Source: Flexivirga endophytica
GTDB lineage: Bacteria > Actinomycetota > Actinomycetes > Actinomycetales > Dermatophilaceae
Reading direction: 5' to 3'
DNA length: 64,000 nucleotides
Assembly: GCF_014640635.1 (NCBI RefSeq)
Contig: NZ_BMHI01000001.1
Coordinates: forward strand, 62,001-126,000
Part shown: piece after piece, positions 23,421-34,870 of the stretch
How positions within the stretch are numbered: position 1 is the first letter of the stretch
How the letters are laid out: the number at the start of each line of letters is the position of its first letter
Program-made: the position numbers and the translations under genes
The notes under the pieces: generated by a model
The model's input: only the letters and a program-made list of their open reading frames with translations
Told to the model about the DNA's origin: nothing
Database searches by the model: none

Positions 23421-24017
23421 TCAGGCGAGGCTTTCGACATACCGGACGCAGTCGTCGTATGACGGCAGCAGTCCCTGGCCGCCCGCGTCCGCGAGTGACG
23501 GCGCGGCGGTGTCCTTGGGGGAGAGGACCGGCTCGATGCCGTCCGGGAAGCTCAGCGCCAGGTCCGGGTCGAGCGGGTTGATGCCGTGTTCGCGCTCGGG
23601 GTTGTAGGCGGCCGAGCACAGGTAGATGGCGGTCGAGTCGTCCTCGCGCGAGACCAGGCAGTGCCCGAGACCTTCGGACAGGTAGACCGCACGGCGGGTG
23701 TCGGTGTCGAGCTCGACGCTGCGCCACTGGCCGAAGGTCGGCGACCCGACCCGGATGTCGACGACGTAGTCGACGAACGACCCGCTGACCGCGGTGACGT
23801 ATTTGGCCTGGCTCGGCGGCACGTCGGCATAGTGCACGCCGCGCACTGCGCCCTTGCAGGACACCGACACGTTGGTCTGGACGACGTCGAGCCGATGTCC
23901 GATGCGCTCGGCGAGCTTGTCGCCGCGGAACCCTTCCATGAAGACGCCGCGATCGTCAGGGAATTGGCGTGGCGTGACGACGAAGGCTCCGGCGATGTCC
24001 AGTGCTTCGATGTCCAT
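23421..24017 (-). CDS. rmlC: dTDP-4-dehydrorhamnose 3,5-epimerase
   Basis: 198 residues. Cupin-type RmlC: RGVFMEGFRGDKL near the N-terminus, AVRGVHYAD with the catalytic His, then VVDIRVGSPTFGQW and YLSEGLGHCLVS. It converts dTDP-4-keto-6-deoxyglucose to the L-lyxo form in dTDP-rhamnose synthesis. The start overlaps the rmlA stop by one base (TGATG), so the two are co-translated. Confidence 0.95.
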   Translation of the reverse strand: MDIEALDIAGAFVVTPRQFPDDRGVFMEGFRGDKLAERIGHRLDVVQTNVSVSCKGAVRGVHYADVPPSQAKYVTAVSGSFVDYVVDIRVGSPTFGQWRSVELDTDTRRAVYLSEGLGHCLVSREDDSTAIYLCSAAYNPEREHGINPLDPDLALSFPDGIEPVLSPKDTAAPSLADAGGQGLLPSYDDCVRYVESLA

Positions 24018-24889
24018 CAGCGGACGTCCTCCAGGAGTCGGTGCAGGTAGGCGCCGTAGCCGCTCTTGGCGAGCTCGTCGGCGTGATGTGCCAGGCCGTC
24101 GTCGTCGAGCCAGCCAGCGCGCCAGGCGACCTCTTCGACGCAGCCGATCTTCTGGTCCTGCCGGTCCTCGATGACCTGGACGAAGTGCGCGGCGTCCATC
24201 AGTCCCTCGAAGGTGCCGGTGTCGAACCAGGCAGTGCCGCGCGGCAGCACGGTCACGGTCAGTGCGTCGCGTCGCAGGTAGGCCTCGTTGATGCCGGTGA
24301 TCTCGAGCTCCCCGCGATCGCTGGGTTCAAGGCTGCGGGCGAGCTCGACAACGTCGTTGTCATAGAAATAAAGGCCGGGCACCGCAAACCGGGACTTCGG
24401 CTTTTCCGGCTTCTCCTCGATGGAAAGAACGGTGCCGTTCGTGTCGAATTCGACAACGCCGTATGCCGAGGGGTTGGTGACGTGATGGGCGAAGATGTGT
24501 CCGCCGGAAAGGGCCTCGGTGGACCGCCGCAACGCGGTGCCCAGGCCCGAGCCGTAGAAGATGTTGTCGCCGAGGACGAGTGCGACGGTGTCGTTGCCGA
24601 TGAAGTCCGCGCCGATGAGGAACGCCTGGGCCAGACCGTCCGGTGAGGGTTGCACGGCATAGCTGAGGTTGATGCCCCACTGGCTGCCGTCCCCGAGCAG
24701 CCGCACGAACTGCTCCATGTCGTGCGGCGTCGTGATCACCAGAACGTCGCGGATCCCTGACATCAGCAGCGTGGACAGCGGGTAGTAGACCATCGGTTTG
24801 TCGTAGATCGGCATGAGTTGCTTGCTGATGCCGCGGGTGATCGGGTGCAGGCGCGTGCCCGACCCGCCGGCGAGAATAATCCCCTTCAC
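24017..24889 (-). CDS. rmlA: Glucose-1-phosphate thymidylyltransferase
   Basis: 290 residues, the standard length. Nucleotide-binding motif [16 protein letters not shown], then [26 protein letters not shown], and GTAWFDTGT near the C-terminus. It makes dTDP-glucose from glucose-1-phosphate and dTTP, the first step of dTDP-rhamnose synthesis. It is first in the rmlA-rmlC pair; rmlB and rmlD are on the opposite strand 2.8 kb away. Confidence 0.97.
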   Translation of the reverse strand: MKGIILAGGSGTRLHPITRGISKQLMPIYDKPMVYYPLSTLLMSGIRDVLVITTPHDMEQFVRLLGDGSQWGINLSYAVQPSPDGLAQAFLIGADFIGNDTVALVLGDNIFYGSGLGTALRRSTEALSGGHIFAHHVTNPSAYGVVEFDTNGTVLSIEEKPEKPKSRFAVPGLYFYDNDVVELARSLEPSDRGELEITGINEAYLRRDALTVTVLPRGTAWFDTGTFEGLMDAAHFVQVIEDRQDQKIGCVEEVAWRAGWLDDDGLAHHADELAKSGYGAYLHRLLEDVR

Positions 24890-24995
24890 GCAGCCGACCC
24901 TAGTCGGCGCGGCTGGGCCGGGTGCGCAGGTCGCCCGAGGACGCTGCGGCTGGGGGCCCTTACCTCTTCACGAGAAGGTCGCAACCCTTTCATCA

Positions 24996-25034
24996 GTAAA
25001 GTTTTCGTAAAGCCTTGTTCTGGTAACAGTAAAG
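24996..25034. promoter_or_regulatory. Cluster of GTAAAG direct repeats in the rmlA/XRE intergenic region
   Basis: GTAAAG at 24996, 25007 and 29 bases further at 25029, with GTAAC at 25023; the first two are 11 bp apart. The 394-bp gap 24890-25283 is AT-rich compared with its flanks and must hold the promoters of rmlA and the divergent regulator. A short hairpin (TGCCTG-N6-CAGGCA, 25243-25260) lies in the leader of the regulator gene. No convincing small gene was found there. Confidence 0.45.
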
Positions 25035-25283
25035 CGGTAGCTTGCACTGCAACAACCTTCAACTACTGCGCACGGCCGGATCACACACCGACCCCTCACG
25101 GACCGGGACGCCTTCACACGAGGCGCCGCCGCCTGCTTCTACGCCCGAAATCCAGTTCCTGGACGACGACGTTTCTGCATTTCTTCGCACGGCCCCAGGG
25201 GAACACATGTCATCAAAGGCTGAGCAGTTCTTGCTTTTCAAATGCCTGTCCTCGCAGGCAGGTGGCGCGAAGGGAATCCGGTC

Positions 25284-26834
25284 ATGACGTGGGTGCCAGG
25301 GCGTGGACGCCCCGTGGTCATCCCCGAGGACACCACCCCGCTGCGCGGCGCCGGGATCGACGCACGAGTCCGCGTCGCCTGGCTGCTGCGGCTCAATCGG
25401 CTGGCGAAAGCACCCGGCCCGGCCGGCCGCTTCGTCGACATGCTGCGGGCGCAAGGTTGTGCGCTCGGGCCGAGCACGTTGTGCCGCTACGAGACGGGTG
25501 TCGAGGCGGTCCCCAAGTCCGTCGTCCGCAGCTACGAGAAGACGCTGGAGCTGCCGGCCGGTCAGTTGCTCGGTGTGTGTTTCGGCATCGACCGGATGTT
25601 CGGTCCGGCGCTGGCGCCGGAGGGCGCACGGGGCATCTCCCGCACGGCGCTCAGTGACGCACTGGGTGAGTGGGAAGCGCGGGTGGCGATGGGCGCCATG
25701 ACCGGCCCCGACTGGATCCACGTCGCGGACGCGATCACCCGCCCGACCGGGCCAGTGCTTCCGCTGTCGATGCTGCACGGTTGGGTGGACCAGCTCGTCA
25801 CGGAGACGATGCGGTCCGTCCGGCACGCCTACGCGACCCGGATCCATGCACTCACCCTGCTGCTGGGCGACCGCGCGGCCGGCCGGGTCGTGCTCGATGC
25901 CGTTGCGCGGATGGTCGCGCAGCCGGGCGCGCAGTCGGTCACCAACGTGATCCCGGTCCTCGGCAGCAGCCCCGATCCTGCGGTGTTGCAGTGGCTGGTC
26001 CAGCACTTCGAGCGCTCGGACGGCGAGCAGATGTGGGGCGCGGCATACGGCCTGCTCAACCAGATCTGCAACGGGCGTATGCCTGCGGACATGGTGCCGC
26101 GCATCGCCCGCGCCGCGCTCGGCGCAGCCGGCGACGGGCCGAGTCGTGGCGGTCCGGCTTTTGCTGTGGCGCAGCGTCTTTCGGCGACGCTGACCCAGCA
26201 GGTGGTGGCACGGCTCGGTTACTACGCGGCACCCACCGTGGCCGGTGCGCGGGTGCAGAGCCCCGCCGGGCTGAGCGCCTACCGGTCGGCCGCACTGCAG
26301 GAGTCCGGCCTGGACGATCCGTTGCTGGACCGGCTGCTGCGTGAAGCGCTGTCGCCCGACTTCGTCGAGCGGCGCCATCACTCCTCGCTGATGCTGGCCG
26401 CCAGCCCCTACCGCTCGGTCGTTGCGGAGGTCGCGACCGAGCAAGTGGCCGATCCGGCCGGCCCGTATGCCGCCCACGCGGCAGCTCACGCACTCGGCTA
26501 CCTGGCCGGGGCCGAGCAGCGCGATCGGTTGCTCGACCTGTTGGCCACGGTGCCGGAGGAGCGGGCCGCGATGCTGGTCGCGCTGGCGCATTCCGGTGGA
26601 GTCCCGGCGCACGTCGATCTGGTTGCGTTCGCGGCGGAGCCGGAGCTCGTGTCGACGGTCGTCTACGCGGCCGGGATGAGCAACCACCCGGATCTGGCTC
26701 GACTGGCAGCCGGAGCGCGGACAGCCGGGGTGCAGGCGCAGCGCAGTGCGATCTGGTGGCAACAGACGGGTGCCGCCATCTCCGAGGTGCCGGCTGTCCT
26801 CACCGCCCCGGAGTGCCTGACACTGGCCGGCTGA
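25284..26834 (+). CDS. XRE-type regulator with long helical C-terminal region
   Basis: 516 residues from MTWVPGRGRPVV. Residues about 20-90 look like a Cro/C1-type helix-turn-helix (RVAWLLRLNRLAK ... LGPSTLCRYETGVEAVPKSVVRSYEKTLELPAGQL). The remaining 420 residues are Ala/Leu-rich helical repeats resembling HEAT/TPR superhelices (SPYRSVVAEVATEQVADPAG, AAAHALGYLAGAEQRDRLLDLLATVPEERA). No catalytic motif is seen. It is divergent from rmlA and upstream of rmlB, so control of the rhamnose genes is a reasonable guess. Confidence 0.65.
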   Translation: MTWVPGRGRPVVIPEDTTPLRGAGIDARVRVAWLLRLNRLAKAPGPAGRFVDMLRAQGCALGPSTLCRYETGVEAVPKSVVRSYEKTLELPAGQLLGVCFGIDRMFGPALAPEGARGISRTALSDALGEWEARVAMGAMTGPDWIHVADAITRPTGPVLPLSMLHGWVDQLVTETMRSVRHAYATRIHALTLLLGDRAAGRVVLDAVARMVAQPGAQSVTNVIPVLGSSPDPAVLQWLVQHFERSDGEQMWGAAYGLLNQICNGRMPADMVPRIARAALGAAGDGPSRGGPAFAVAQRLSATLTQQVVARLGYYAAPTVAGARVQSPAGLSAYRSAALQESGLDDPLLDRLLREALSPDFVERRHHSSLMLAASPYRSVVAEVATEQVADPAGPYAAHAAAHALGYLAGAEQRDRLLDLLATVPEERAAMLVALAHSGGVPAHVDLVAFAAEPELVSTVVYAAGMSNHPDLARLAAGARTAGVQAQRSAIWWQQTGAAISEVPAVLTAPECLTLAG

Positions 26835-26921
26835 CTCGCGCCACTCCGCAGCAGAACTACTCAGCCGTGGTGAGTAGCACGACCGATCCGTGGAGCACCT
26901 AGCGGCACCAGGATCGACACC

Positions 26922-28656
<1,735 letters not shown>

Positions 28657-28657
<1 letters not shown>

Positions 28658-29484
28658 TGCGCTGGCTGGTGACCGGTGGTCGTGGCATGTTCGGCACCGA
28701 CCTGGTGCAGCTGCTGGCCGAGCGCGGTGAGGAGGTCGTCGCGGTCGGCTCGGCCGAGTGCGACGTGCGTTCGCTGGAGGCGGTGCGGGCCACACTGCAG
28801 GGCTTCGATGTGGTGGTCAACGCCGCCGCGTGGACCGCTGTCGACGATGCGGAGACCCATGAGCCAGAGGCATTTGCGATCAACGCGGTGGGCGCTCGCA
28901 ACGTCGCCCTGGTTGCTGCCGAGACCGACACGCGGATGGTGCACATCTCGACCGACTATGTCTTCGACGGCACCGCGACCGAGCCCTACGAGCCGGACCA
29001 CCCGCAGGACCCCCGCTCGGCCTACGGGCGCTCGAAGGCGGCAGGAGAGTGGGCGATCCGAGCCACCAACCCGGACGCGCTGATCGTCCGCACCGCCTGG
29101 CTGTATGGCGAGCACGGCCCCAACTTCGTCAAGACCATGCTCCGGCTTGCGGGTGAGCGAGAGACACTGAAGGTCGTCGACGACCAGATCGGCCAGCCGA
29201 CCTGGACCAAGGATCTGGCGGCGTATGTCGTCGAACTTGTCGATGGCAAGAATCCTGGTGGCTATTACCACGGCACGGCGGCAGGAACGACGAGCTGGCA
29301 CGGCTTCGCGCAGGAGATCTTCCGGCTCGCAGGTCTTGAGCCGAGCCGAGTCGAAGCATGCACTTCTGCGGAGTTCCCGCGCCCGGCGCCTCGGCCCGCT
29401 TACAGTGTTCTTGGCCAGGTGGGGAGCGACCGCAGACCAGAATGGTCCGCGTCTTTGAAAGAGCTGCTGGAGAGCACGATTTGA
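28657..29484 (+). CDS. rmlD: dTDP-4-dehydrorhamnose reductase
   Basis: 275 residues from MRWLVTGGRGMFGTDL. Rossmann fold with NAAAWTAVDDAE, STDYVFDG and catalytic YGRSKAAGE. It reduces the RmlC product to dTDP-L-rhamnose using NADPH. It is fused by one-base overlap to rmlB and overlaps the next glycosyltransferase, completing the pathway (rmlA, rmlC at 23.4-24.9 kb). Confidence 0.96.
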
Positions 29485-30647
29485 AATCTCATTTCTCGGG
29501 TGAATGCCCGCGGGTAGCGGTTATCGGCACCCGCGGTTTTCCGAGCTATTACGGCGGTTTCGAGACCTTGGTTCGTCGGTTGGCCCCCTATCTCGCGGAA
29601 CGCGGTTGGGAGGTCGACGTCTACAGCCGGCCCGGGCACGTCGTTGACGAGAAGATCCCGCCTGGCGTGACGCAGCGATTCACCCACGGCGTCGAATCGA
29701 CATCGGCGAGCACCCTGTCCTACGGACTCACCGCCTGCGCCGACGCGGCTCGCCGCAAGCCGGATGTCGCTCTGGTCATGAACGTCGCAAACGGCTACTT
29801 CCTTCCGTTGCTGAAAGCGCGCGGGATACCCGTTGTCCTCAACGTCGATGGTCTGGAGTGGGAACGCGAGAAGTGGAGCACTCCGGCCAAGCGTGTCTTC
29901 CGCGCGGGCGCCACGATGAGCGCAAAGTTCGCCGACACCCTGGTCGCCGACTCCCTCGAGATCGGCCGCCACTGGCGGGAGAACTTCCAACGCGACACCA
30001 CCTTCATCCCGTATGGCGGAGACGTCCCGGACTCGCCGAACGCGCACCGCGTGCGGGAGCGTCTGGGCCTGGAACCCGGCAGCTACGTCCTGGCTGTCGC
30101 CCGGTTCGTTCCGGAGAACACCATGCAGGAGTTCTTCGACGCTGTGCGTCTCATGGACTCATCCATCCCGGTTGTGGTCGCCGGCAGCGCTTCGCCGGAC
30201 GACCCCATTCAACGCGCTGCCGCCGCGCTAGCGGCGAAGCGCAGCAACGTGCACCTGCTGGGGCATCTGCGGGATGACGAACTGCTGCACGCCCTCTGGT
30301 CGAACGCCGGCGTCTACTTCCACGGCCACAGCGTGGGCGGCACCAACCCAGCACTTGTCCAGGCCATGGCCTGCGGTGCGCCCGTGGTCGCTCGCGACAC
30401 GGTCTTCAACCGCGAAGTCCTCGGTGATGCGGGTGCGTTCACCTCGGTGAACGCGAGGAACATCAGCGATCGCCTCACCGAGCTGTTGTCTGACGCCGGC
30501 CGGCGCGCATCGTTGTCCTCGGCCGCTCGCGATCGCGGGGACGAGCACTACTCGTGGGAGCAGGTGCTGGGCGCCTATGAGCGGTGTATCTCGGAAGTGG
30601 CCGGCTCATGTCTCGCCTTGTCCGGCCGTCACGGGGAATCGAGATGA
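29481..30647 (+). CDS. Glycosyltransferase, DUF1972/GT4 (rhamnosyltransferase-like)
   Basis: 388 residues, taking the TTG that overlaps the rmlD stop (TTGA) and is preceded by GGAGAG. The N-terminal half VAVIGTRGFPSYYGGFETLVRRLAP is characteristic of the DUF1972 family, followed by a GT-B C-terminal domain (GHSVGGTNPALVQAMACGAPVVARD). DUF1972 enzymes commonly transfer rhamnose or other deoxysugars in capsule synthesis, consistent with its position right after rmlD. An ATG at 29442 is an alternative start. Confidence 0.85.
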   Translation: MKSHFSGECPRVAVIGTRGFPSYYGGFETLVRRLAPYLAERGWEVDVYSRPGHVVDEKIPPGVTQRFTHGVESTSASTLSYGLTACADAARRKPDVALVMNVANGYFLPLLKARGIPVVLNVDGLEWEREKWSTPAKRVFRAGATMSAKFADTLVADSLEIGRHWRENFQRDTTFIPYGGDVPDSPNAHRVRERLGLEPGSYVLAVARFVPENTMQEFFDAVRLMDSSIPVVVAGSASPDDPIQRAAAALAAKRSNVHLLGHLRDDELLHALWSNAGVYFHGHSVGGTNPALVQAMACGAPVVARDTVFNREVLGDAGAFTSVNARNISDRLTELLSDAGRRASLSSAARDRGDEHYSWEQVLGAYERCISEVAGSCLALSGRHGESR

Positions 30648-32167
30648 CGACTGGCGCCGCCGCAACGAGCGCCGCGCGTGGATCGGCTGGTCAGGGAGCA
30701 ACGACGGAGCGGTACAGACCGAGCAATCCGCTCGTCGCGGTGGTACTCATGCTTGTCTTGTGTTCAGTCGTATATCTTGAGGTCTCGCCCCAATCTCTTC
30801 GAACACTCCTCCTGTATGGGTGTCTGTTGCTGGGAACCATCGCCTTTTATGGAATGTGTGCGGAGGCGCCAAGGTCGTGGCTAATTGCCACCGCGTTTAC
30901 CTTAACCGTTTTGGTTCCAAACAATTTTTACAACGCTGAACTAGGTGCGTCAGCAGGCAACACGATCCAGCTCATCTCGCCCGCTCTGTTGCTTTTTGTG
31001 GCATGTTTCATGCGGCAGAACGATCGAGGCGGGCCAGCGCCTCGTGCCCTGATTGAGAAAATGCCAGGATACAGCTGCTTTGCCCTTTACACTGGGTATG
31101 CTGCAGCCACGATCGTCGCTTCAGACTCGGTGCCTAGAAGTCTCGTGTGGCTGTTCGCATTCGCGATTCTGGTGCTCATGCCGATGGTCAGTCGTCTTAA
31201 CTGGGACCCACGCCCAATTATCCTGCGTACGTGGTTGGTCTTGGGAACGTTGACAAGCTTTTATGCACTAATCGAACGTCTGCTCGGTCGCAATGTCCTG
31301 TTCTCGACCATCTATTCGGCTGCGGCGGACCCTGCTGGGACGGCAGTGCAGCACTGGTCCGACTACCGCGCACAGGCGTCGTTCGGCCATCCGATCTATG
31401 CTGGCATGTTCTTCGCTGCCACAGCTGTGCTGGCATACCTCTCATTCTTCGAATCCAATCGTGATCGCCGATTTCTTATACTCGGTCTTCTGTCATCTGC
31501 AGCCCTCATCTGTACGGGAACCCGCGGTGCAATCATCGGCCTCGTTGCTGGCGTCGCTATCGGATTGCTGCCGAAGCTCAAGAGGCAATCTGGAACTCGG
31601 ATCGCACTATCCTTGCTCGGTCTGGTCGGCACGTTCATAGCAGTCGTCTCAACTGGCGGCGGCGAGAAGATCTGGCAGGGCGTTACCGGACGTTTCACCA
31701 GTCAGGAGGCGGCGGTTTCCGCAGGTGGCCGTCAGTCGGTCATTGATCTTTCTCTGAAGATTGCGGAAGAGCACTCATGGATGGGCGCGGGGGTCGGGAC
31801 GTCGCGGTCGGTGTTTCGGCACGCAGGATCGACGATTCCGGTTGAGAGCGGACCACTGCAGGTGCTGGTGAGCGAGGGCATTCCAGGACTGCTGCTCATG
31901 ACGCTAGGACTCCTCACGGTCGGTTACGCGCTGTGGCGGTCGGGGCACGGCATCGAACTCGGCCTCTTAGTCACGTCAGTCATCTGTCTGAGCGGATTTA
32001 ACGGGTTCGAGGATGTCCCAACGACGATGACTTGGTTGGGGCTAGCTCTCCTCGCAGCGCGCAGTGCAGCCTCCGGCGGCGGCGGGCTCACCCCGCGCTC
32101 AACCCCCGCATCCCCGACCGACGTCGCGGCTCAGGCGATGAAGGTGGTTGGCGCACATGGCCATTGA
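30644..32167 (+). CDS. O-antigen polymerase/ligase-type membrane protein (Wzy-like)
   Basis: 507 residues from MTTGAAATSAARG; the ATG overlaps the previous stop. About 12 membrane helices with a large loop containing ALICTGTRGAIIGLVAG and the Wzy_C pattern (GRQSVIDLSLKIAEEHSWMGAGVGTSRS). It probably polymerises or ligates the repeat unit of a surface polysaccharide at the outer face of the membrane. From here to about 37.3 kb the DNA is visibly less GC-rich than the rest of the window. Confidence 0.85.
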   Translation: MTTGAAATSAARGSAGQGATTERYRPSNPLVAVVLMLVLCSVVYLEVSPQSLRTLLLYGCLLLGTIAFYGMCAEAPRSWLIATAFTLTVLVPNNFYNAELGASAGNTIQLISPALLLFVACFMRQNDRGGPAPRALIEKMPGYSCFALYTGYAAATIVASDSVPRSLVWLFAFAILVLMPMVSRLNWDPRPIILRTWLVLGTLTSFYALIERLLGRNVLFSTIYSAAADPAGTAVQHWSDYRAQASFGHPIYAGMFFAATAVLAYLSFFESNRDRRFLILGLLSSAALICTGTRGAIIGLVAGVAIGLLPKLKRQSGTRIALSLLGLVGTFIAVVSTGGGEKIWQGVTGRFTSQEAAVSAGGRQSVIDLSLKIAEEHSWMGAGVGTSRSVFRHAGSTIPVESGPLQVLVSEGIPGLLLMTLGLLTVGYALWRSGHGIELGLLVTSVICLSGFNGFEDVPTTMTWLGLALLAARSAASGGGGLTPRSTPASPTDVAAQAMKVVGAHGH

Positions 32168-33935
32168 TGCCGAACAGCCTGCACTTCGGCTCCTCTTTGA
32201 CGCAAACTGGTGGCTGAGCGGTCCCCCGTCGGGTCGAAACGTGTTACAGAACATCGTCGGGGCATGGATAGAGACGTACCCAGATGATGAACTCACGCTG
32301 CGTTGCCGTGCATCGGACGCCACTGCCATAGCCGGCAGCGTCGATTCGCAAGCGCACCGCATTAGCGTCACAACGATTCCGGACTGGATCCCGACCGAAG
32401 CAGTCGCAAGCTTCCTATCTGGCTCACGCGGGTCAGTTTTTGATGCCGTCATCACCCAGAATTTTGCTGCACCTGCAAGAGGCTGCGTCAGTGCAGTCTT
32501 CCTTCACGATCTGCTATTCGTTGATCACCCTGAATGGTTTAGCCTAACTGAGAGACTCTACTTAGCTGGACTTCCACCGACGCTCAAGTTTGCAGATCTA
32601 ATCTTCACCTCGTCACAGAGTGAAACCGCACGCATTTCTCGGTTGTTGCCAACCATGACGTCGAAGCTGGTCAAAGTGGGCCTCGCTGTCCCTAAGGGGC
32701 TATCGGACGCCGAATCAGTCAAGCCCTCCGGTGCACCTCACGGCGAGCAGTTCATCCTCTGTGTCGGTCGACTGAACGTTCGTAAGAACCTTGGACGTCT
32801 CATTTCGGCGTATTCGGGCAGTGCAAGCTTGATTAAGTCGCATCGGTTGCTGATCGTTGGCGAAGCAGATGGTCGGAAGGAGGCTATCGAACTGCAAGGC
32901 AACGTACAAGACAGGATCACCTTCTTGGGGAGAATTACGGACGGCGAATTGAGGTGGCTGTACGAGAATGCGGCGCTCTTCGTATTTCCTTCGATGGACG
33001 AAGGATTTGGGCTGCCGCTCGCCGAGGCGGCTCAATTCTCTGTGCCAGTGGTTGCAAGTCGCATTCCACCATTTACGGAGATGGATGTTGCAATCGGATA
33101 CTTTGACCCGAATTCCGTCACAGAGATGCGGGCGGCGATCGAAGACGCGATCGCCACCCCGAAGAGCTCTGCAGCAAGCCTGGACGCATGGGATGCGATC
33201 GTCAAACGAATGCGACAGGCTATTATCGAGCGGAAAGCGGAACCGAAGGAGTCCCGAATTCGTCGAGTAGCTAACCGCATGTACAAGGAGTCCCGAGGGC
33301 TCGGCGACGGGATTGATAGAGAGGTTACCGACTTCGACGTCGTGCAATTTGCTGGGCGCAAACTGCTTCAGCGCGCCCGTGGCGCTACCCGAGGGTATCC
33401 GTCTACATACGTCGATCGTGGGGCGAGGTTGCTTAATCGTCGACATCTGACGCTTGGTGAACGGACGTCGGTTGGCCAGGATGTGTTAGTGGACGCGATG
33501 TCCAGAGACGGCATTCAGATAGCGGACGAAGTGACTATCGACCGCGGCGCTGTCATCCGCGCGAGCGGGGTCATACGAAATCTCGGGATTGGCATTATGA
33601 TCGGCCGTCGGTCGGCGATTGGAGTGAACAACTTTATCCATGGAGGGGGGGGCGTCTATATCGGACAAAACGTCTTGCTCGGTCCTGGGGTCCAAATATT
33701 CTCCGAAAACCATATAACGTCTGACGTCAACACGCCGATAATTGAACAGGGTGAATTGCGTGACTCCGTGCACATCGAGGACGACGTTTGGATAGGTGCT
33801 GGCGCGATCGTCACCGCCGGAGTGCATATACGGCGCGGAGCCGTGATTGCTGCAGGTGCCGTCGTCACTCGAGACGTTGCGGAGTTTTCGGTTGTGGCGG
33901 GGGTTCCAGCGCGAGAGGTATCAAGGCGGCTGTGA
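32157..33935 (+). CDS. Glycosyltransferase (GT4) fused to a hexapeptide-repeat acyltransferase
   Basis: 592 residues from the ATG at 32157, overlapping the previous gene by 11 bp. Residues 1-360 are a GT-B transferase (LCVGRLNVRKNLGRLISAY; PSMDEGFGLPLAEAAQFSVPVVASRIPPFTE, with the E-x7-E pair). After a linker, residues about 420-592 are a left-handed beta-helix acetyltransferase of the WbbJ type (VYIGQNVLLGPGVQIFSENH, DDVWIGAGAIVTAGVHIRRGAVIAAGAVVTRDV). The two activities could add and acetylate one sugar. An uninterrupted G8 tract lies at 33645-33652. Confidence 0.85.
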   Translation: MAIDAEQPALRLLFDANWWLSGPPSGRNVLQNIVGAWIETYPDDELTLRCRASDATAIAGSVDSQAHRISVTTIPDWIPTEAVASFLSGSRGSVFDAVITQNFAAPARGCVSAVFLHDLLFVDHPEWFSLTERLYLAGLPPTLKFADLIFTSSQSETARISRLLPTMTSKLVKVGLAVPKGLSDAESVKPSGAPHGEQFILCVGRLNVRKNLGRLISAYSGSASLIKSHRLLIVGEADGRKEAIELQGNVQDRITFLGRITDGELRWLYENAALFVFPSMDEGFGLPLAEAAQFSVPVVASRIPPFTEMDVAIGYFDPNSVTEMRAAIEDAIATPKSSAASLDAWDAIVKRMRQAIIERKAEPKESRIRRVANRMYKESRGLGDGIDREVTDFDVVQFAGRKLLQRARGATRGYPSTYVDRGARLLNRRHLTLGERTSVGQDVLVDAMSRDGIQIADEVTIDRGAVIRASGVIRNLGIGIMIGRRSAIGVNNFIHGGGGVYIGQNVLLGPGVQIFSENHITSDVNTPIIEQGELRDSVHIEDDVWIGAGAIVTAGVHIRRGAVIAAGAVVTRDVAEFSVVAGVPAREVSRRL

Positions 33936-34870
33936 ATGCAAAGAGGCTTGGGAGGGGCGTACGTGACGAAACTGCGGTTGTGGTTGTCACGTATAACAGT
34001 TCGCGCGTAATCAATGGTCTTCTTGACTCTGTAGCGCAACTGAGTTCAGGAATCCGACTGATTATTGTCGACAACAACTCAAGTGACGACACCGTGATCC
34101 GGTGCCGATCTCACTCGGTCAATCCACATGTCATTTTGAATCACGAAAACGTGGGATTTGCGCGAGCGGTGCGGCAGGCGGTTTCATTATCTAGTGAAGA
34201 ATTCTTGCTGCTCCTGAATCCCGATGCACGATTAGGACCTGATGCATATCGCAACCTACTCGAGTATGTGCGCAGTCACCGCCGATGCGGTGCTGTCGCG
34301 CCACTAGTGAATGAGCGAGCAAATGATGTCGCTGTGCCTGCCGGGTGGGCTCCCACCCTGCCGCGGATGATTCTGCACATGTCTGGGATATCACGCCTTG
34401 CGCGCATCAACTTCTCGTTGCGTGGGCACTATCTCCTTCGCAATCAAGTCGCCGACGAGATGGCCGTGGATTGGGTGACCGGTGCGTGCCTGCTGACGCG
34501 TCGCGATGCCTGGAATAGCGTTGGCGGCATGACGACGCGGTGGTTCATGTACGCCGAGGATCTGGACTACTGCCTTAGGTTGGGTGACGCGGGATGGAGG
34601 GTCGTGCTGCTCGGTTCGACCGAGGCTGAGCATGCCGCAGGACTAAGCTCCGCTGGAAATGACGGCCGAATAAGAACTGAGTGGATCGTTAATCTGGCGG
34701 AGCTCTATGACCTGCATTTCGGTCGCGCACGAGCGAAGCGTGTAGCGTGGCGGGCGGTGGTTGCGTCCGGGTTCTTGGCAAGATCTGCGATAGCTCGCTC
34801 GGCTTATGACCGAAGGCGTTTCCGCGCCTATGGGCATGCGGTGGCCAGGTCAGCGAAGGGTAAGCGGTGA
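33932..34870 (+). CDS. Glycosyltransferase family 2 (rhamnosyltransferase-like)
   Basis: 312 residues; the GTG at 33932 overlaps the upstream stop and no better start is in frame. GT-A fold: VVVVTYNSSRVINGLLDS, IIVDNNSSDDTV, NVGFARAVRQA, LLLNPDARL (DxD-type), WVTGACLLTRRDAWNSVGG and FMYAEDLDYCLRL. This set is typical of WbbL-like rhamnosyltransferases. The C-terminus is basic. Confidence 0.88.
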   Translation: MNAKRLGRGVRDETAVVVVTYNSSRVINGLLDSVAQLSSGIRLIIVDNNSSDDTVIRCRSHSVNPHVILNHENVGFARAVRQAVSLSSEEFLLLLNPDARLGPDAYRNLLEYVRSHRRCGAVAPLVNERANDVAVPAGWAPTLPRMILHMSGISRLARINFSLRGHYLLRNQVADEMAVDWVTGACLLTRRDAWNSVGGMTTRWFMYAEDLDYCLRLGDAGWRVVLLGSTEAEHAAGLSSAGNDGRIRTEWIVNLAELYDLHFGRARAKRVAWRAVVASGFLARSAIARSAYDRRRFRAYGHAVARSAKGKR

